Below are positions 1-5,634 of a stretch of DNA of 8,524 bases, in pieces. This DNA is from QQUD01 sp039029915 (GTDB lineage: Bacteria; Chloroflexota; Anaerolineae; Promineifilales; Promineifilaceae), in the NCBI GenBank assembly GCA_039029915.1, contig JBCCFD010000358.1:1-8524 (forward strand). The letters run 5' to 3'. Both the position numbers and the translations under genes were made by a program. The notes beneath the pieces are model-generated. The model did not search any database. It saw nothing but the letters and a program-made list of their open reading frames with translations, and was not told the origin of the DNA. Every line of letters begins with the position of its first letter. The first letter of the stretch is position 1.

Positions 1-752
1 CCGTATCCAGCATCCCAAAAGATGTAAGTACCGGGACTAAGATCGACATTTTGCCGCAGGGTATGGACTGGAAACGTAGGGGAGCCACCAGCCACAATAT
101 TTTCAACGGCAACACCGTCTTGCTCTAAGGATTTGACAAGCCGTTCTACGGACTTAAACGCTTTGTCTGAGCCATTTTTTCTCTCATCAAAATTCAATCC
201 GCCAAATTGGCCATCATATACATGCAGCCCAGCAAAGTTGAGATTATTTGAATCAACGATCTGTTTGGCTAAGTTTGCCGCTTGTTCATCCGGCGCGATG
301 CCCGTACGGCCGTTTCCATTGTCAATGTCAATCCAAACGTTGAGGGGATTTACGGCCGTTTCCATCTTCTGCTGAAGCTGGCGTAACACCGTCTCATTAT
401 CCACTAAACAGCCAAATTGAAGCCGAGGATAAGCCTCAGCCAAAGCAATCAAACGGGCCTGATTAGGACCAACCGGTTGATAGGCTAGCAAAATATCTGA
501 CACGCCACAGCTCGCCACCATTTCCGCTTCTGCAATCGTAGCGCATTTCAACTTTTGAATACCGTACGCCTGATGCATTTTGACAACCTCTGTCATTTTA
601 TGCGTCTTTACGTGCGGGCGAAGTCGATTGACATCACCAGCGATTTCAACCAGCCGTTGAATATTCGCTTCTACCCGATCCTTAAACAATAAAAGGGCTG
701 GGGATGGAATAGCTTCAATATCTTTGGGGACATACCACATCTCATTATTCAT
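1..752 (-). CDS. D-threonine aldolase / D-serine dehydratase-like PLP enzyme, N-terminal part (cut by window edge)
   Basis: Reading the complement from ATG at 752 gives 250 codons running off the left edge. The product looks like a fold-type III (alanine racemase-like) pyridoxal-phosphate enzyme of the D-threonine aldolase / D-serine dehydratase-like family, soluble and cytoplasmic. Visible hallmarks are RPHVKTHK at residues 45-52, whose Lys49 should form the Schiff base with PLP, ATIAEAEMV at 71-79, DIDNGNGRTG at 142-151, HVYDGQ at 177-182, the phosphate-binding GGSPT at 222-226 and PGTYIFWDAGY at 240-250. The family is about 360-380 residues, so roughly the last third, with the metal-binding His/Cys of the C-terminal beta domain, is missing; substrate (D-threonine, D-serine or beta-hydroxyaspartate) cannot be decided. 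The start is supported by AAGGAGA 8 nt upstream (761-767 on the complement). It is divergent from the next gene. It contains two ACGGCCGT palindromes. Confidence 0.88.
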   Translation of the reverse strand, partial: MNNEMWYVPKDIEAIPSPALLLFKDRVEANIQRLVEIAGDVNRLRPHVKTHKMTEVVKMHQAYGIQKLKCATIAEAEMVASCGVSDILLAYQPVGPNQARLIALAEAYPRLQFGCLVDNETVLRQLQQKMETAVNPLNVWIDIDNGNGRTGIAPDEQAANLAKQIVDSNNLNFAGLHVYDGQFGGLNFDERKNGSDKAFKSVERLVKSLEQDGVAVENIVAGGSPTFPVHTLRQNVDLSPGTYIFWDAGY

Positions 753-828
753 CTCAATATTCTCCTTGCTTGGTACCCATAGAAAGTTAACACAAAGACC
801 CGATGCAACAAACCGCTATCTAGTCAGT

Positions 829-857
829 TTGACGAGAGAAGGCCAAAACCATAGAAT
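829..857 (+). promoter_or_regulatory. Sigma70-like promoter for the DUF1801 gene at 971
   Basis: TTGACG (829-834) and TAGAAT (852-857) each match the sigma70 consensus at 5 of 6 positions, with an optimal 17-bp spacer. Transcription would start near 864, leaving a leader of about 107 nt before the GTG start at 971. This is a pattern match only. Confidence 0.5.
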
Positions 858-958
858 AGAACTCATGTTCTTCGAGCATCATCTATAAAATCTTGAAGTA
901 ATCAGGAAGCTTGCCGAATCAAAATACAATCACGAAGCTCTACGATTACAGTAACGAT

Positions 959-964
959 AGGAGA
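959..964 (+). promoter_or_regulatory. Ribosome binding site deciding the GTG start at 971
   Basis: AGGAGA lies 6 nt before GTG 971. The longer in-frame start TTG at 911 has no such site, and the 20 residues it would add do not resemble the family, so 971 is preferred. Confidence 0.75.
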
Positions 965-970
965 AATAAA

Positions 971-1399
971 GTGTCTGAAAACAAAACTCGTCCTACCGAC
1001 CAAGAAGTTATTGAGTTTTTAAACAATGTTGACCACAAAGTACGTCGTCAAGATGGCCTGACACTACTTGACATGATGAAAGAGGAAACTGGGGAAGAGG
1101 CCGTTATGTGGGGTCCTAGCATTGTGGGGTTTGGCAGCTACCACTACAAGTATGAAAGCGGACGGGAAGGAGACATGCCCTTGGTGGCATACTCACCACG
1201 AAAACAGCGCATAACTGTTTACATTATGCCAGGTTTTGCTGAGTATGATGATTTACTAGGGCAGCTTGGTAAGCACAAAATCGGAAAATCTTGTCTCTAT
1301 ATCAACAAGCTTGCGGATGTTGATGAAGGTGTTCTGCGAAAACTCATTAAAGAGTCTTATGAATATATGAAAACAACCGACAACTATTCTGCCAGGTAG
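971..1399 (+). CDS. DUF1801 domain protein (YdhG-like)
   Basis: A 142-residue protein from GTG 971. It carries the full DUF1801 signature: SPRK-type core with tGEE-x-MWGPSIVGFG (residues 41-55), YxYESGREGDMP (59-70), YSPRKQ (74-79), YIMPGF (84-89), LGKHKIGKSCLYI (99-111) and DVDEGVLRKLI (116-126). DUF1801 proteins are small soluble proteins of unknown biochemical function; the fold is related to the frataxin/YdhG group, and no catalytic residue is established. No signal peptide or membrane segment is present. It is transcribed alone, divergently from the PLP enzyme, from the promoter at 829-857. Downstream the repeat array starts about 150 bp after the stop. Assignment to the family is confident; the cellular role is unknown. 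Confidence 0.88.
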   Translation: MSENKTRPTDQEVIEFLNNVDHKVRRQDGLTLLDMMKEETGEEAVMWGPSIVGFGSYHYKYESGREGDMPLVAYSPRKQRITVYIMPGFAEYDDLLGQLGKHKIGKSCLYINKLADVDEGVLRKLIKESYEYMKTTDNYSAR

Positions 1400-1552
1400 C
1401 TAATACTTCGTTACATGAAAAACAAAACGTTTCAGACAGGTAGAAGGTTTAAAATCTTTGGTAACAAAGCGCTAATTCACAAAAAAAGAATCTTCAGGGA
1501 AAATAGTTGAGTCTAAACAACAAATACCTAAGGTTGCTGAAGTCTTAACCCC
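1400..1552. other. Intergenic stretch without a recognisable gene
   Basis: Together with the repeat that follows, this gives 364 bp without a gene (1400-1763). This left part is AT-rich and shows no ORF with a ribosome site, no RNA gene and no clear terminator hairpin with a T-run. Its only notable content is AACAACAAATAC at 1516-1527, which recurs at 1684-1695 on the other side of repeat copy A. Confidence 0.5.
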
Positions 1553-1558
1553 AGCCAA

Positions 1559-1677
1559 GGTGCCTGAGCCGGTCGAAGGCTTCACCCCCAGCTTGGCAAA
1601 CACCCCCCTTCAACTCCGCTTTGGCTTCGACAAGCTCAGCCGCCGCTAGTAGTTTGCCAAAGGCTTCACCCCCAGCC
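1559..1677. repeat. Palindromic intergenic repeat, copy A
   Basis: This 119-bp unit aligns without gaps to 2113-2231. Positions 1616-1652 are identical to 2170-2206 over 37 bp. Each unit contains an outward pair of inverted arms: left arm around GCCTGAGCCGGTCGAAGG (1562-1579) and right arm GCTTCGACAAGCTCAGCC (1624-1641), matching at 14 of 18 positions as an inverted repeat. Nested between them TTGGCAAAC (1593-1601) has a perfect inverted partner GTTTGCCAA (1652-1660). AAGGCTTCACCCCCAGC occurs twice directly (1576-1592, 1660-1676). The core word, CTTCGACAAGCTCAG and its variants, resembles dispersed palindromic repeats seen in many bacterial genomes. A folded DNA or RNA structure is likely. 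Confidence 0.85.
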
Positions 1678-2112
1678 TAAACTAACAACAAATACTGGCC
1701 CACTCCACACATTCTGATAGACTCCCCATAGCGTAATCTCGAAATTCCAACCGAGGAAACCAAATGACAAACTATATGTACATCCTTCAGTGTGCCAACG
1801 GCCGTTTCTACACAGGTAGCACAATCAACCTACCCAGACGACTCTGGGAACATCAAAACGGACTTGGTGCTAAATTCACCAAAAAACATGGCCCCGTCAA
1901 TCTCGTCTATTGCGAGCCCTACAACAACATCAAAGACGCCTTTCACCGTGAAAAGCAAGTTCAAGGGTGGAGCACTCGCAAGAAACAGGCACTCATTGAA
2001 GACAATCCCGAAAACTTAATTGAATTTTCTAAAAACTACACCGAATACGGCCGTCCTGAAGAAAGATAAAAGATAACTTCTGGAGTAAGATATCTGAGCG
2101 CCCACTAAACTA
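1678..2112 (+). mobile_element. Candidate insertion carrying the GIY-YIG gene, bounded by TAAACTA
   Basis: TAAACTA occurs immediately after repeat copy A (1678-1684) and again immediately before copy B (2106-2112). Removing the segment plus one heptamer (428 bp) would put copies A and B in tandem with a spacing of 126 bp, close to the 121 bp between copy B and the following partial copy. The arrangement is as expected for insertion into a unit junction with a 7-bp target duplication. No terminal inverted repeats or transposase are visible; the only gene inside is the GIY-YIG nuclease. Mobility is inference. Confidence 0.35.
1764..2069 (+). CDS. GIY-YIG single-domain endonuclease (UPF0213/YhbQ-like)
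   Basis: A 101-residue protein from ATG 1764, preceded by GAGGAAA. It consists of a single GIY-YIG nuclease domain: the GIY-like element YMYILQC (residues 4-10), the YIG-like FYTGST (15-20), the conserved Arg/His helix LPRRLWEH (23-30) and REKQVQGWSTRKKQALI (62-78), whose Glu63 is the expected metal ligand. The family cleaves DNA with one metal ion; this short type (about 80-100 residues) has no DNA-binding domain and its substrate is generally unknown. It is complete and seems intact. It sits alone between two copies of a palindromic repeat, which suggests it may act on, or spread with, these repeats; that link is inference. Two ACGGCCGT words lie within it (1798, 2047). A routine role as a YhbQ-like housekeeping nuclease is the main alternative. 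Confidence 0.88.
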   Translation: MTNYMYILQCANGRFYTGSTINLPRRLWEHQNGLGAKFTKKHGPVNLVYCEPYNNIKDAFHREKQVQGWSTRKKQALIEDNPENLIEFSKNYTEYGRPEER

Positions 2113-2231
2113 GGCGCCTGAGCCTGTCGATGGCTTCACCCTCAACTTGGCAAACACCCCTATTTAACCCCGCTTTGGCTTCGACAAGCTCAGCCGCCGC
2201 TAGTAGATTGTCAAAGGCTTCACCGTCAGCC
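2113..2231. repeat. Palindromic intergenic repeat, copy B
   Basis: This is the second 119-bp unit, colinear with copy A. Its left arm, GCCTGAGCCTGTCGATGG, begins at 2116, and its right arm is at 2177-2195, identical to that of copy A. It runs straight into a further partial unit at 2228. The minus-strand reading frame across it (2105-2353) is a product of the repeat, not a gene. Confidence 0.85.
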
Positions 2232-2260
2232 AAGGTGCCTGAGCCTGTCGAAGGCTTCAC
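2228..2260. repeat. Partial third unit of the palindromic repeat
   Basis: The 33 bp match 1553-1585 with one mismatch and contain the left arm GCCTGAGCCTGTCGAAGG, which is a better inverted partner of the right arm at 2177-2195 than copy B's own left arm. Order at this site is therefore left arm, right arm, left arm, so two alternative hairpins can form. Confidence 0.8.
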
Positions 2261-2297
2261 TCCACCGCCCACGAAAAAATCCCAAAAAGCCTGCAAA

Positions 2298-2326
2298 TTG
2301 CAAAAATAGAACAAATATTCTAAAAT
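2298..2326 (+). promoter_or_regulatory. Sigma70-like promoter placing the start of RNA at the ATG (leaderless)
   Basis: TTGCAA (2298-2303, 4 of 6) and TAAAAT (2321-2326, 5 of 6) are spaced by 17 bp in an AT-rich stretch. Transcription would begin about 7 nt after the -10, at the ATG at 2334 itself. This fits the lack of any Shine-Dalgarno sequence before that ATG. Pattern match only. Confidence 0.42.
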
Positions 2327-2333
2327 ATTCACG

Positions 2334-2774
2334 ATGAACAAGACCCCAATCACGAACCCACAAGTTGCAGAAGTCTTTAATAATTATCCAGAACACATGA
2401 GAAAAAAGCTGATGTTCCTTCGCAGGTTAATCATCGACACAGCAGCAACAACAGAGGGCGTTGGCGAGCTAGAAGAAACATTAAAATGGGGTGAACCAAG
2501 CTACCTTACACCAAGGACAAAAAGCGGCAGCACCATCAGAATCGATTGGAAAGAAAAAAGCAAAGCTCAATATGCCATGTATTTCAAATGTACAACAAAC
2601 CTTATTGAAACATTCAAGGAAAAATATCCAACCGAATTCAAGTATGGTGGCACTCGAAGCATCATTTTCAATAAAGATGATGAAATACCTGTAGCAGAGT
2701 TGAGTGACTGTATTGCCTTGGCATTAACCTATCATCTTCGCAAAAAACAAAAAAATAAAAGCAGGGTGGCATAA
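2334..2774 (+). CDS. DUF1801 domain protein, second type
   Basis: A 146-residue soluble protein. The family pattern is clear: NPQVAEVFNNYPEHMRKKLMFLRRLI (residues 8-33) followed by the diagnostic GVGELEETLKWGEPSYLT (42-59), an IRIDWK strand (68-73), AMYFKCTTNLI (81-91) and FKYGGTRSIIF (102-112). It belongs to a DUF1801 subgroup different from the protein at 971-1399, with little similarity beyond the fold, so it is not a recent duplicate. Function is unknown. The ATG at 2334 is right because the conserved region begins only a few residues in, yet no ribosome site precedes it; leaderless translation is the likely explanation. The VOC gene follows 5 bp after the stop and is probably cotranscribed. 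The gene is AT-rich and lacks ACGGCCGT words. Confidence 0.87.
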   Translation: MNKTPITNPQVAEVFNNYPEHMRKKLMFLRRLIIDTAATTEGVGELEETLKWGEPSYLTPRTKSGSTIRIDWKEKSKAQYAMYFKCTTNLIETFKEKYPTEFKYGGTRSIIFNKDDEIPVAELSDCIALALTYHLRKKQKNKSRVA

Positions 2775-2779
2775 GCGCT

Positions 2780-3157
2780 ATGAAAATCAACAGAATGTTA
2801 ACGACTCTTTGTACGACAAATCTTGAGGAATCAAAACGATTTTACGTTGAATTATTTGATTTTAAAGCACAGTTTAGTAGCGATTGGTTTATCCAGTTGG
2901 TTAGCGAAGATAAACAGTTTGAGCTCGGGCTTCTTCAAGCCAATCACGAGTTAATCCCCGAGCAATTTAGAGGTATACCAAGAGGAATGTATCTAACGTT
3001 GGTCGTTGATCGTGTAGATGCAATTTATGAAAAAGCGTCAACACTAAATTTTGAAATCATTCAGCCACCCCACGCCACACCTTATGGGCAAAAAAGATGT
3101 TTAATTAAAGATCCAACTGGAACTTTAGTCGATGTATCATCGCCAGACTCAGCTTGA
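2780..3157 (+). CDS. VOC (glyoxalase/bleomycin resistance-fold) protein
   Basis: A 125-residue protein with one vicinal-oxygen-chelate domain made of two beta-alpha-beta-beta-beta halves: MLTTLCTTNLEESKRFYVELFDFKAQ (residues 5-30), FELGLLQ (47-53), YLTLVVDRVDAIYEKASTLNFEIIQPP (70-96) and RCLIKDPTGTLVDVSSP (105-121). Family members include glyoxalases, dioxygenases and drug-binding resistance proteins. The first beta strand lacks the usual His metal ligand and the last one has Asp rather than the usual Glu in GTLVDV, so a classical metal-dependent glyoxalase is unlikely; a binding or sequestering role, or different metal ligands, is possible. It lies 5 bp behind the DUF1801 gene with only a weak AGGG ribosome site, which suggests translational coupling. 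Substrate unknown. Confidence 0.87.
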   Translation: MKINRMLTTLCTTNLEESKRFYVELFDFKAQFSSDWFIQLVSEDKQFELGLLQANHELIPEQFRGIPRGMYLTLVVDRVDAIYEKASTLNFEIIQPPHATPYGQKRCLIKDPTGTLVDVSSPDSA

Positions 3158-3260
3158 TTTGGTGCTAAAATCCAATTTGAAGTTAATTCATAATGGAGCA
3201 TGGTTACGCTTTGGTTACGGCTGTCAGGTAATCTCTTTATACATCACATTTAAGAGAGTT

Positions 3261-3311
3261 AAGTACAGCTAAATATATTTTGATAGATTCGAATTGATTT
3301 TAGCTGTACTT
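3261..3311. repeat. 13-bp perfect inverted repeat with 25-nt loop
   Basis: AAGTACAGCTAAA (3261-3273) is the exact reverse complement of TTTAGCTGTACTT (3299-3311). The loop contains the palindrome ATTCGAAT (3287-3294). It lies 100 bp after the VOC gene and about 120 bp before the 55-codon gene. There is no T-run after the right arm, so it is not a standard intrinsic terminator; a regulator site or RNA structure is equally possible. The rest of the gap 3158-3432 shows no gene. Confidence 0.75.
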
Positions 3312-3418
3312 CAAAGCAAACAAAAACAGATCAACCACATTTTTACCCATCAATTCTTTTTTGTTTGCACTTAATTGATGCAAGATATATTAATCGGGAA
3401 TATATCAAGGCAACGTAT

Positions 3419-3424
3419 AAGGAG
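3419..3424 (+). promoter_or_regulatory. Strong ribosome binding site for the 55-codon gene
   Basis: AAGGAG lies 8 nt before ATG 3433, a near-optimal arrangement, and is the main evidence that this short frame is translated. Confidence 0.7.
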
Positions 3425-3432
3425 ATTTTTAA

Positions 3433-3600
3433 ATGTCTACCAATTCAAAAATTATTGTTGTATCAAATACATCTGGCAATACCATCACAGTTGGGTACGT
3501 TGACCCTGACGGCAAAAGAAAACAAGCTATCTTAAATCACTCCGATAAAAGAGCATTGGAATTGATCAATCACGGGACAATCGATATAAAAAAGAGTTAG
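3433..3600 (+). CDS. Small protein of unknown function, 55 residues
   Basis: ATG 3433 to TAG 3598-3600 encodes 55 residues with an optimal ribosome site. I do not recognise the family. The sequence starts with a beta-rich stretch (KIIVVSNTSGNTITVGYV, residues 6-23), then a turn PDGKRK, then AILNHSDKRALELINHG (32-48) that could be a helix, ending in a basic tail IKKS. It has no signal peptide or membrane segment. The layout, two strands then a helix, resembles small soluble domains. A weak -35/-10 pair (TTGCAC 3365, TATTAA 3388) lies upstream, as does the inverted repeat at 3261-3311. Codons look normal for the AT-rich neighbours. Translated status is fairly likely; function is unknown. Confidence 0.62.
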   Translation: MSTNSKIIVVSNTSGNTITVGYVDPDGKRKQAILNHSDKRALELINHGTIDIKKS

Positions 3601-3628
3601 GAAAACGTAAAGAAATTGTCAGCAATAG

Positions 3629-3789
3629 ATGCCGAATAATACTTTCCGTTGCCACGATAAACGGAGAAAATCTGCATTTCTGCAGAAACTTTTTCGATTA
3701 TATTTATTGGCGCACTCATAATTAGCCTAGTAATGTTTGCAGGGAGCACATTATTATCTGGAAACTCTCCTAATTCGCCCACAGCTTAA
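3629..3789 (+). pseudogene. Possible frameshifted small single-span membrane protein
   Basis: From ATG 3629 one frame reads MPNNTFRCHDKRRKSAFLQK then LFR and soon stops at 3719. The frame one base back, open from 3661 to the TAA at 3787-3789, reads SIIFIGALIISLVMFAGSTL from 3694, then LSGNSPNSPTA. Joining them at the T-run 3690-3694 gives a basic N-terminus followed by one hydrophobic helix, a plausible small membrane protein of about 53 residues. No good ribosome site precedes ATG 3629, and no recognised homologue comes to mind. Alternatives are an unrelated spacer, or the antisense frame 3782-3597. The 234 bp between 3600 and 3835 hold nothing else visible. Confidence 0.28.
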
Positions 3790-3834
3790 AAACCTCATAA
3801 AATGGCTTCCTCACGCATAAACTAGGAAGGAACC

Positions 3835-5622
3835 ATGCCTATTAAAGATGGCTTTGAATATCGAGATCTGAACAAAAACGGCCGTTTAGATCCCTACGAA
3901 GACACCCGCCTGCCCATCCAAGAACGCGTCGAAGATTTGCTAAGCCAAATGACCGTGGCTGAAAAAGCAGGGCTACTGATGCACGCCATGATCATGCCGG
4001 GCGATTTTGACGCTGCTCCTCCTTTTGGGCCACCCCTCACCCCTCGCACATTGCTCAGCAAACGCCATATCACCCATTTCAACATCCTATTTGCACCCAG
4101 CGCGCAAGAAACGGCCGTTTGGCACAATCAGCTCCAAAAGCTTGCCGAAGAAAGTCGCCTCGGCATCCCCGTCACCCTCAGCACAGACCCCCGTCACTCC
4201 GTCCAAAACAACCCCGGCGCGGCGCTCTCCATGCCCGGCTTTTCACTATGGCCCGACCCGATGGGGTTTGGCGCAATCGGGGACGAAGTGGTTGTCAAGC
4301 AGTTTGGAGACATGGCCCGACAAGAATATACGGCCGTTGGCATCCGCACCGCCCTCCACCCCATGGCCGACCTTGCCACCGAGCCCCGCTGGGCGCGCAT
4401 GAACGGCACCTTTGGCGAAAATGCGGAACTGGCTGGCAAATTAACGGCCGCTTACATTCGCGGCTTCCAAGGAGAAGGGCAGGGCAAAGAATACGTCTCC
4501 TGCATGGTCAAACATTTTCCGGGCGGCGGTCCTCAAAAAGATGGCCTTGACGCCCATTTTGGCTATGGGCGCGATCAGGTCTACCCCGGCAACAACTTTG
4601 CGTATCATCTGCGCCCCTTTGAGCCAGCCTTTGCAGAAAATGTGCAGCAGGTGATGCCCTACTACGGCGTCTTAGTGGGCCAAACTGGCGAAGAGGTAGC
4701 CATCGGTTACAACAAGGAGATTATTACCGATTTGCTGCGTGGTCGGTACGGCTTTACAGGCATTGTGTGCACTGATTGGGGCATTGTGGAGGCGGGTGGC
4801 GCAGGGATGGAAGCCCGCGCTTGGGGTGTGGAGCATTTATCCATCAAGGAGCGGTATCTTAAAACGCTGGATGCAGGCATCGATCAATATGGCGGCCAAA
4901 ACAATCTCCAACCCCTCATCGACCTTGTCCAAGAAGGCTCACTCGATGAAGCGCGGCTTGACCAATCGGTGCGGCGACTTCTCACGCTAAAGTTCCAAAT
5001 GGGGCTTTTTGATAATCCGTATGTGGATGAAACGGCCGTCTCTCTAAAAATAGGCACCTCAGCGTTCATCGCTGCAGGCGAATTGGCCCAGAGAAAAAGT
5101 GTGGTTCTGTTAAAAAATGACGGTTTGTTGCCCTTAAACGGCCGTTTCAAGCTCTACGTCGAAAATATACCGTCCGAGATCGCCGCCCAATACGGCGAAG
5201 TCGTTGAAACTCCAGCCGAAGCAGATTACGCCATTTTGCGGCTCAATACGCCACACGGACCGCCACTCAGTGAAGATTTCCTCGAAAACTTTTTCCATCA
5301 AGGGGATTTAGATTTCAAAGAGCCAGAAAAACAGCGCATCCTCAACATTCTCAACACCGTGCCCACTATTGTCGATATTTATTTAGAACGAGCAGCAGTT
5401 ATTCCAGAGATAGCAGAAGCTTCTTCTGGGCTACTCGCCACTTTTTCAGTCGCCCCCGAAGCCATCTTGGACATCATTTTCGGGAAATTTAATCCTTCTG
5501 GTAAGCTTCCCATTGAATTACCATCGTCCATGGAAGCTGTTGCCAATCAACGAGAAGATATGCCAAGTGATAGTCCAAATCCGCTGTTCCCATTTGGCTT
5601 TGGACTAAGCTACAACAAGTAA
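3835..5622 (+). CDS. Glycoside hydrolase family 3 protein (beta-glucosidase type)
   Basis: A 595-residue retaining glycosidase that removes sugars, most likely beta-glucosyl units, from the non-reducing end of oligosaccharides or glycosides. Ribosome site AGGAAGG lies 4 nt before the ATG. The N-terminal (alpha/beta)8 domain (about 25-390) has MTVAEKAGL (39-47), EPRWARMNGTFGEN (183-196), KHFPGGG (226-232) with GLDAHF (237-242), and GFTGIVCTDWG, whose Asp314 is the expected nucleophile. The second domain (about 400-595) starts with SVVLLKNDGLLPL (422-434) and ends in the typical PFGFGLSY (586-593). No fibronectin-like third domain and no signal peptide, so it should be cytoplasmic. Residues 11-22 (DLNKNGRLDPYE) form a perfect EF-hand-type calcium loop. 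It is GC-richer than its neighbours, carries five ACGGCCGT words, and is followed 12 bp later by a DUF1697 gene. The exact sugar cannot be told. Confidence 0.92.
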   Translation: MPIKDGFEYRDLNKNGRLDPYEDTRLPIQERVEDLLSQMTVAEKAGLLMHAMIMPGDFDAAPPFGPPLTPRTLLSKRHITHFNILFAPSAQETAVWHNQLQKLAEESRLGIPVTLSTDPRHSVQNNPGAALSMPGFSLWPDPMGFGAIGDEVVVKQFGDMARQEYTAVGIRTALHPMADLATEPRWARMNGTFGENAELAGKLTAAYIRGFQGEGQGKEYVSCMVKHFPGGGPQKDGLDAHFGYGRDQVYPGNNFAYHLRPFEPAFAENVQQVMPYYGVLVGQTGEEVAIGYNKEIITDLLRGRYGFTGIVCTDWGIVEAGGAGMEARAWGVEHLSIKERYLKTLDAGIDQYGGQNNLQPLIDLVQEGSLDEARLDQSVRRLLTLKFQMGLFDNPYVDETAVSLKIGTSAFIAAGELAQRKSVVLLKNDGLLPLNGRFKLYVENIPSEIAAQYGEVVETPAEADYAILRLNTPHGPPLSEDFLENFFHQGDLDFKEPEKQRILNILNTVPTIVDIYLERAAVIPEIAEASSGLLATFSVAPEAILDIIFGKFNPSGKLPIELPSSMEAVANQREDMPSDSPNPLFPFGFGLSYNK

Positions 5623-5634
5623 GATAGGAGATAT

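Noticed and set aside
133..375. Plus-strand frame of 80 residues
   Set aside because: Antisense to the conserved core of the PLP enzyme, which has catalytic motifs in the opposite strand.
1553..2260. CRISPR array
   Set aside because: Only two to three long, imperfect units of about 120 bp are present, with no short constant repeat, unique spacers or cas genes.
2105..2353. Minus-strand frame of 82 residues
   Set aside because: It is the translation of the palindromic repeat (PSTGSGT and AELVEA peptides), spans the promoter and start of the DUF1801 gene, and lacks a ribosome site.
3597..3782. Minus-strand frame of 61 residues between the small gene and GH3
   Set aside because: It starts with GTG with only a distant GAGG, has no recognisable family, and its DNA also encodes a better-looking hydrophobic segment on the plus strand. 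Not fully excluded.
3894..5150. Several long frames inside the GH3 gene on both strands
   Set aside because: All overlap a gene with clear family motifs throughout and show biased Pro/Arg/Ser composition typical of off-frame translation of GC-rich DNA.
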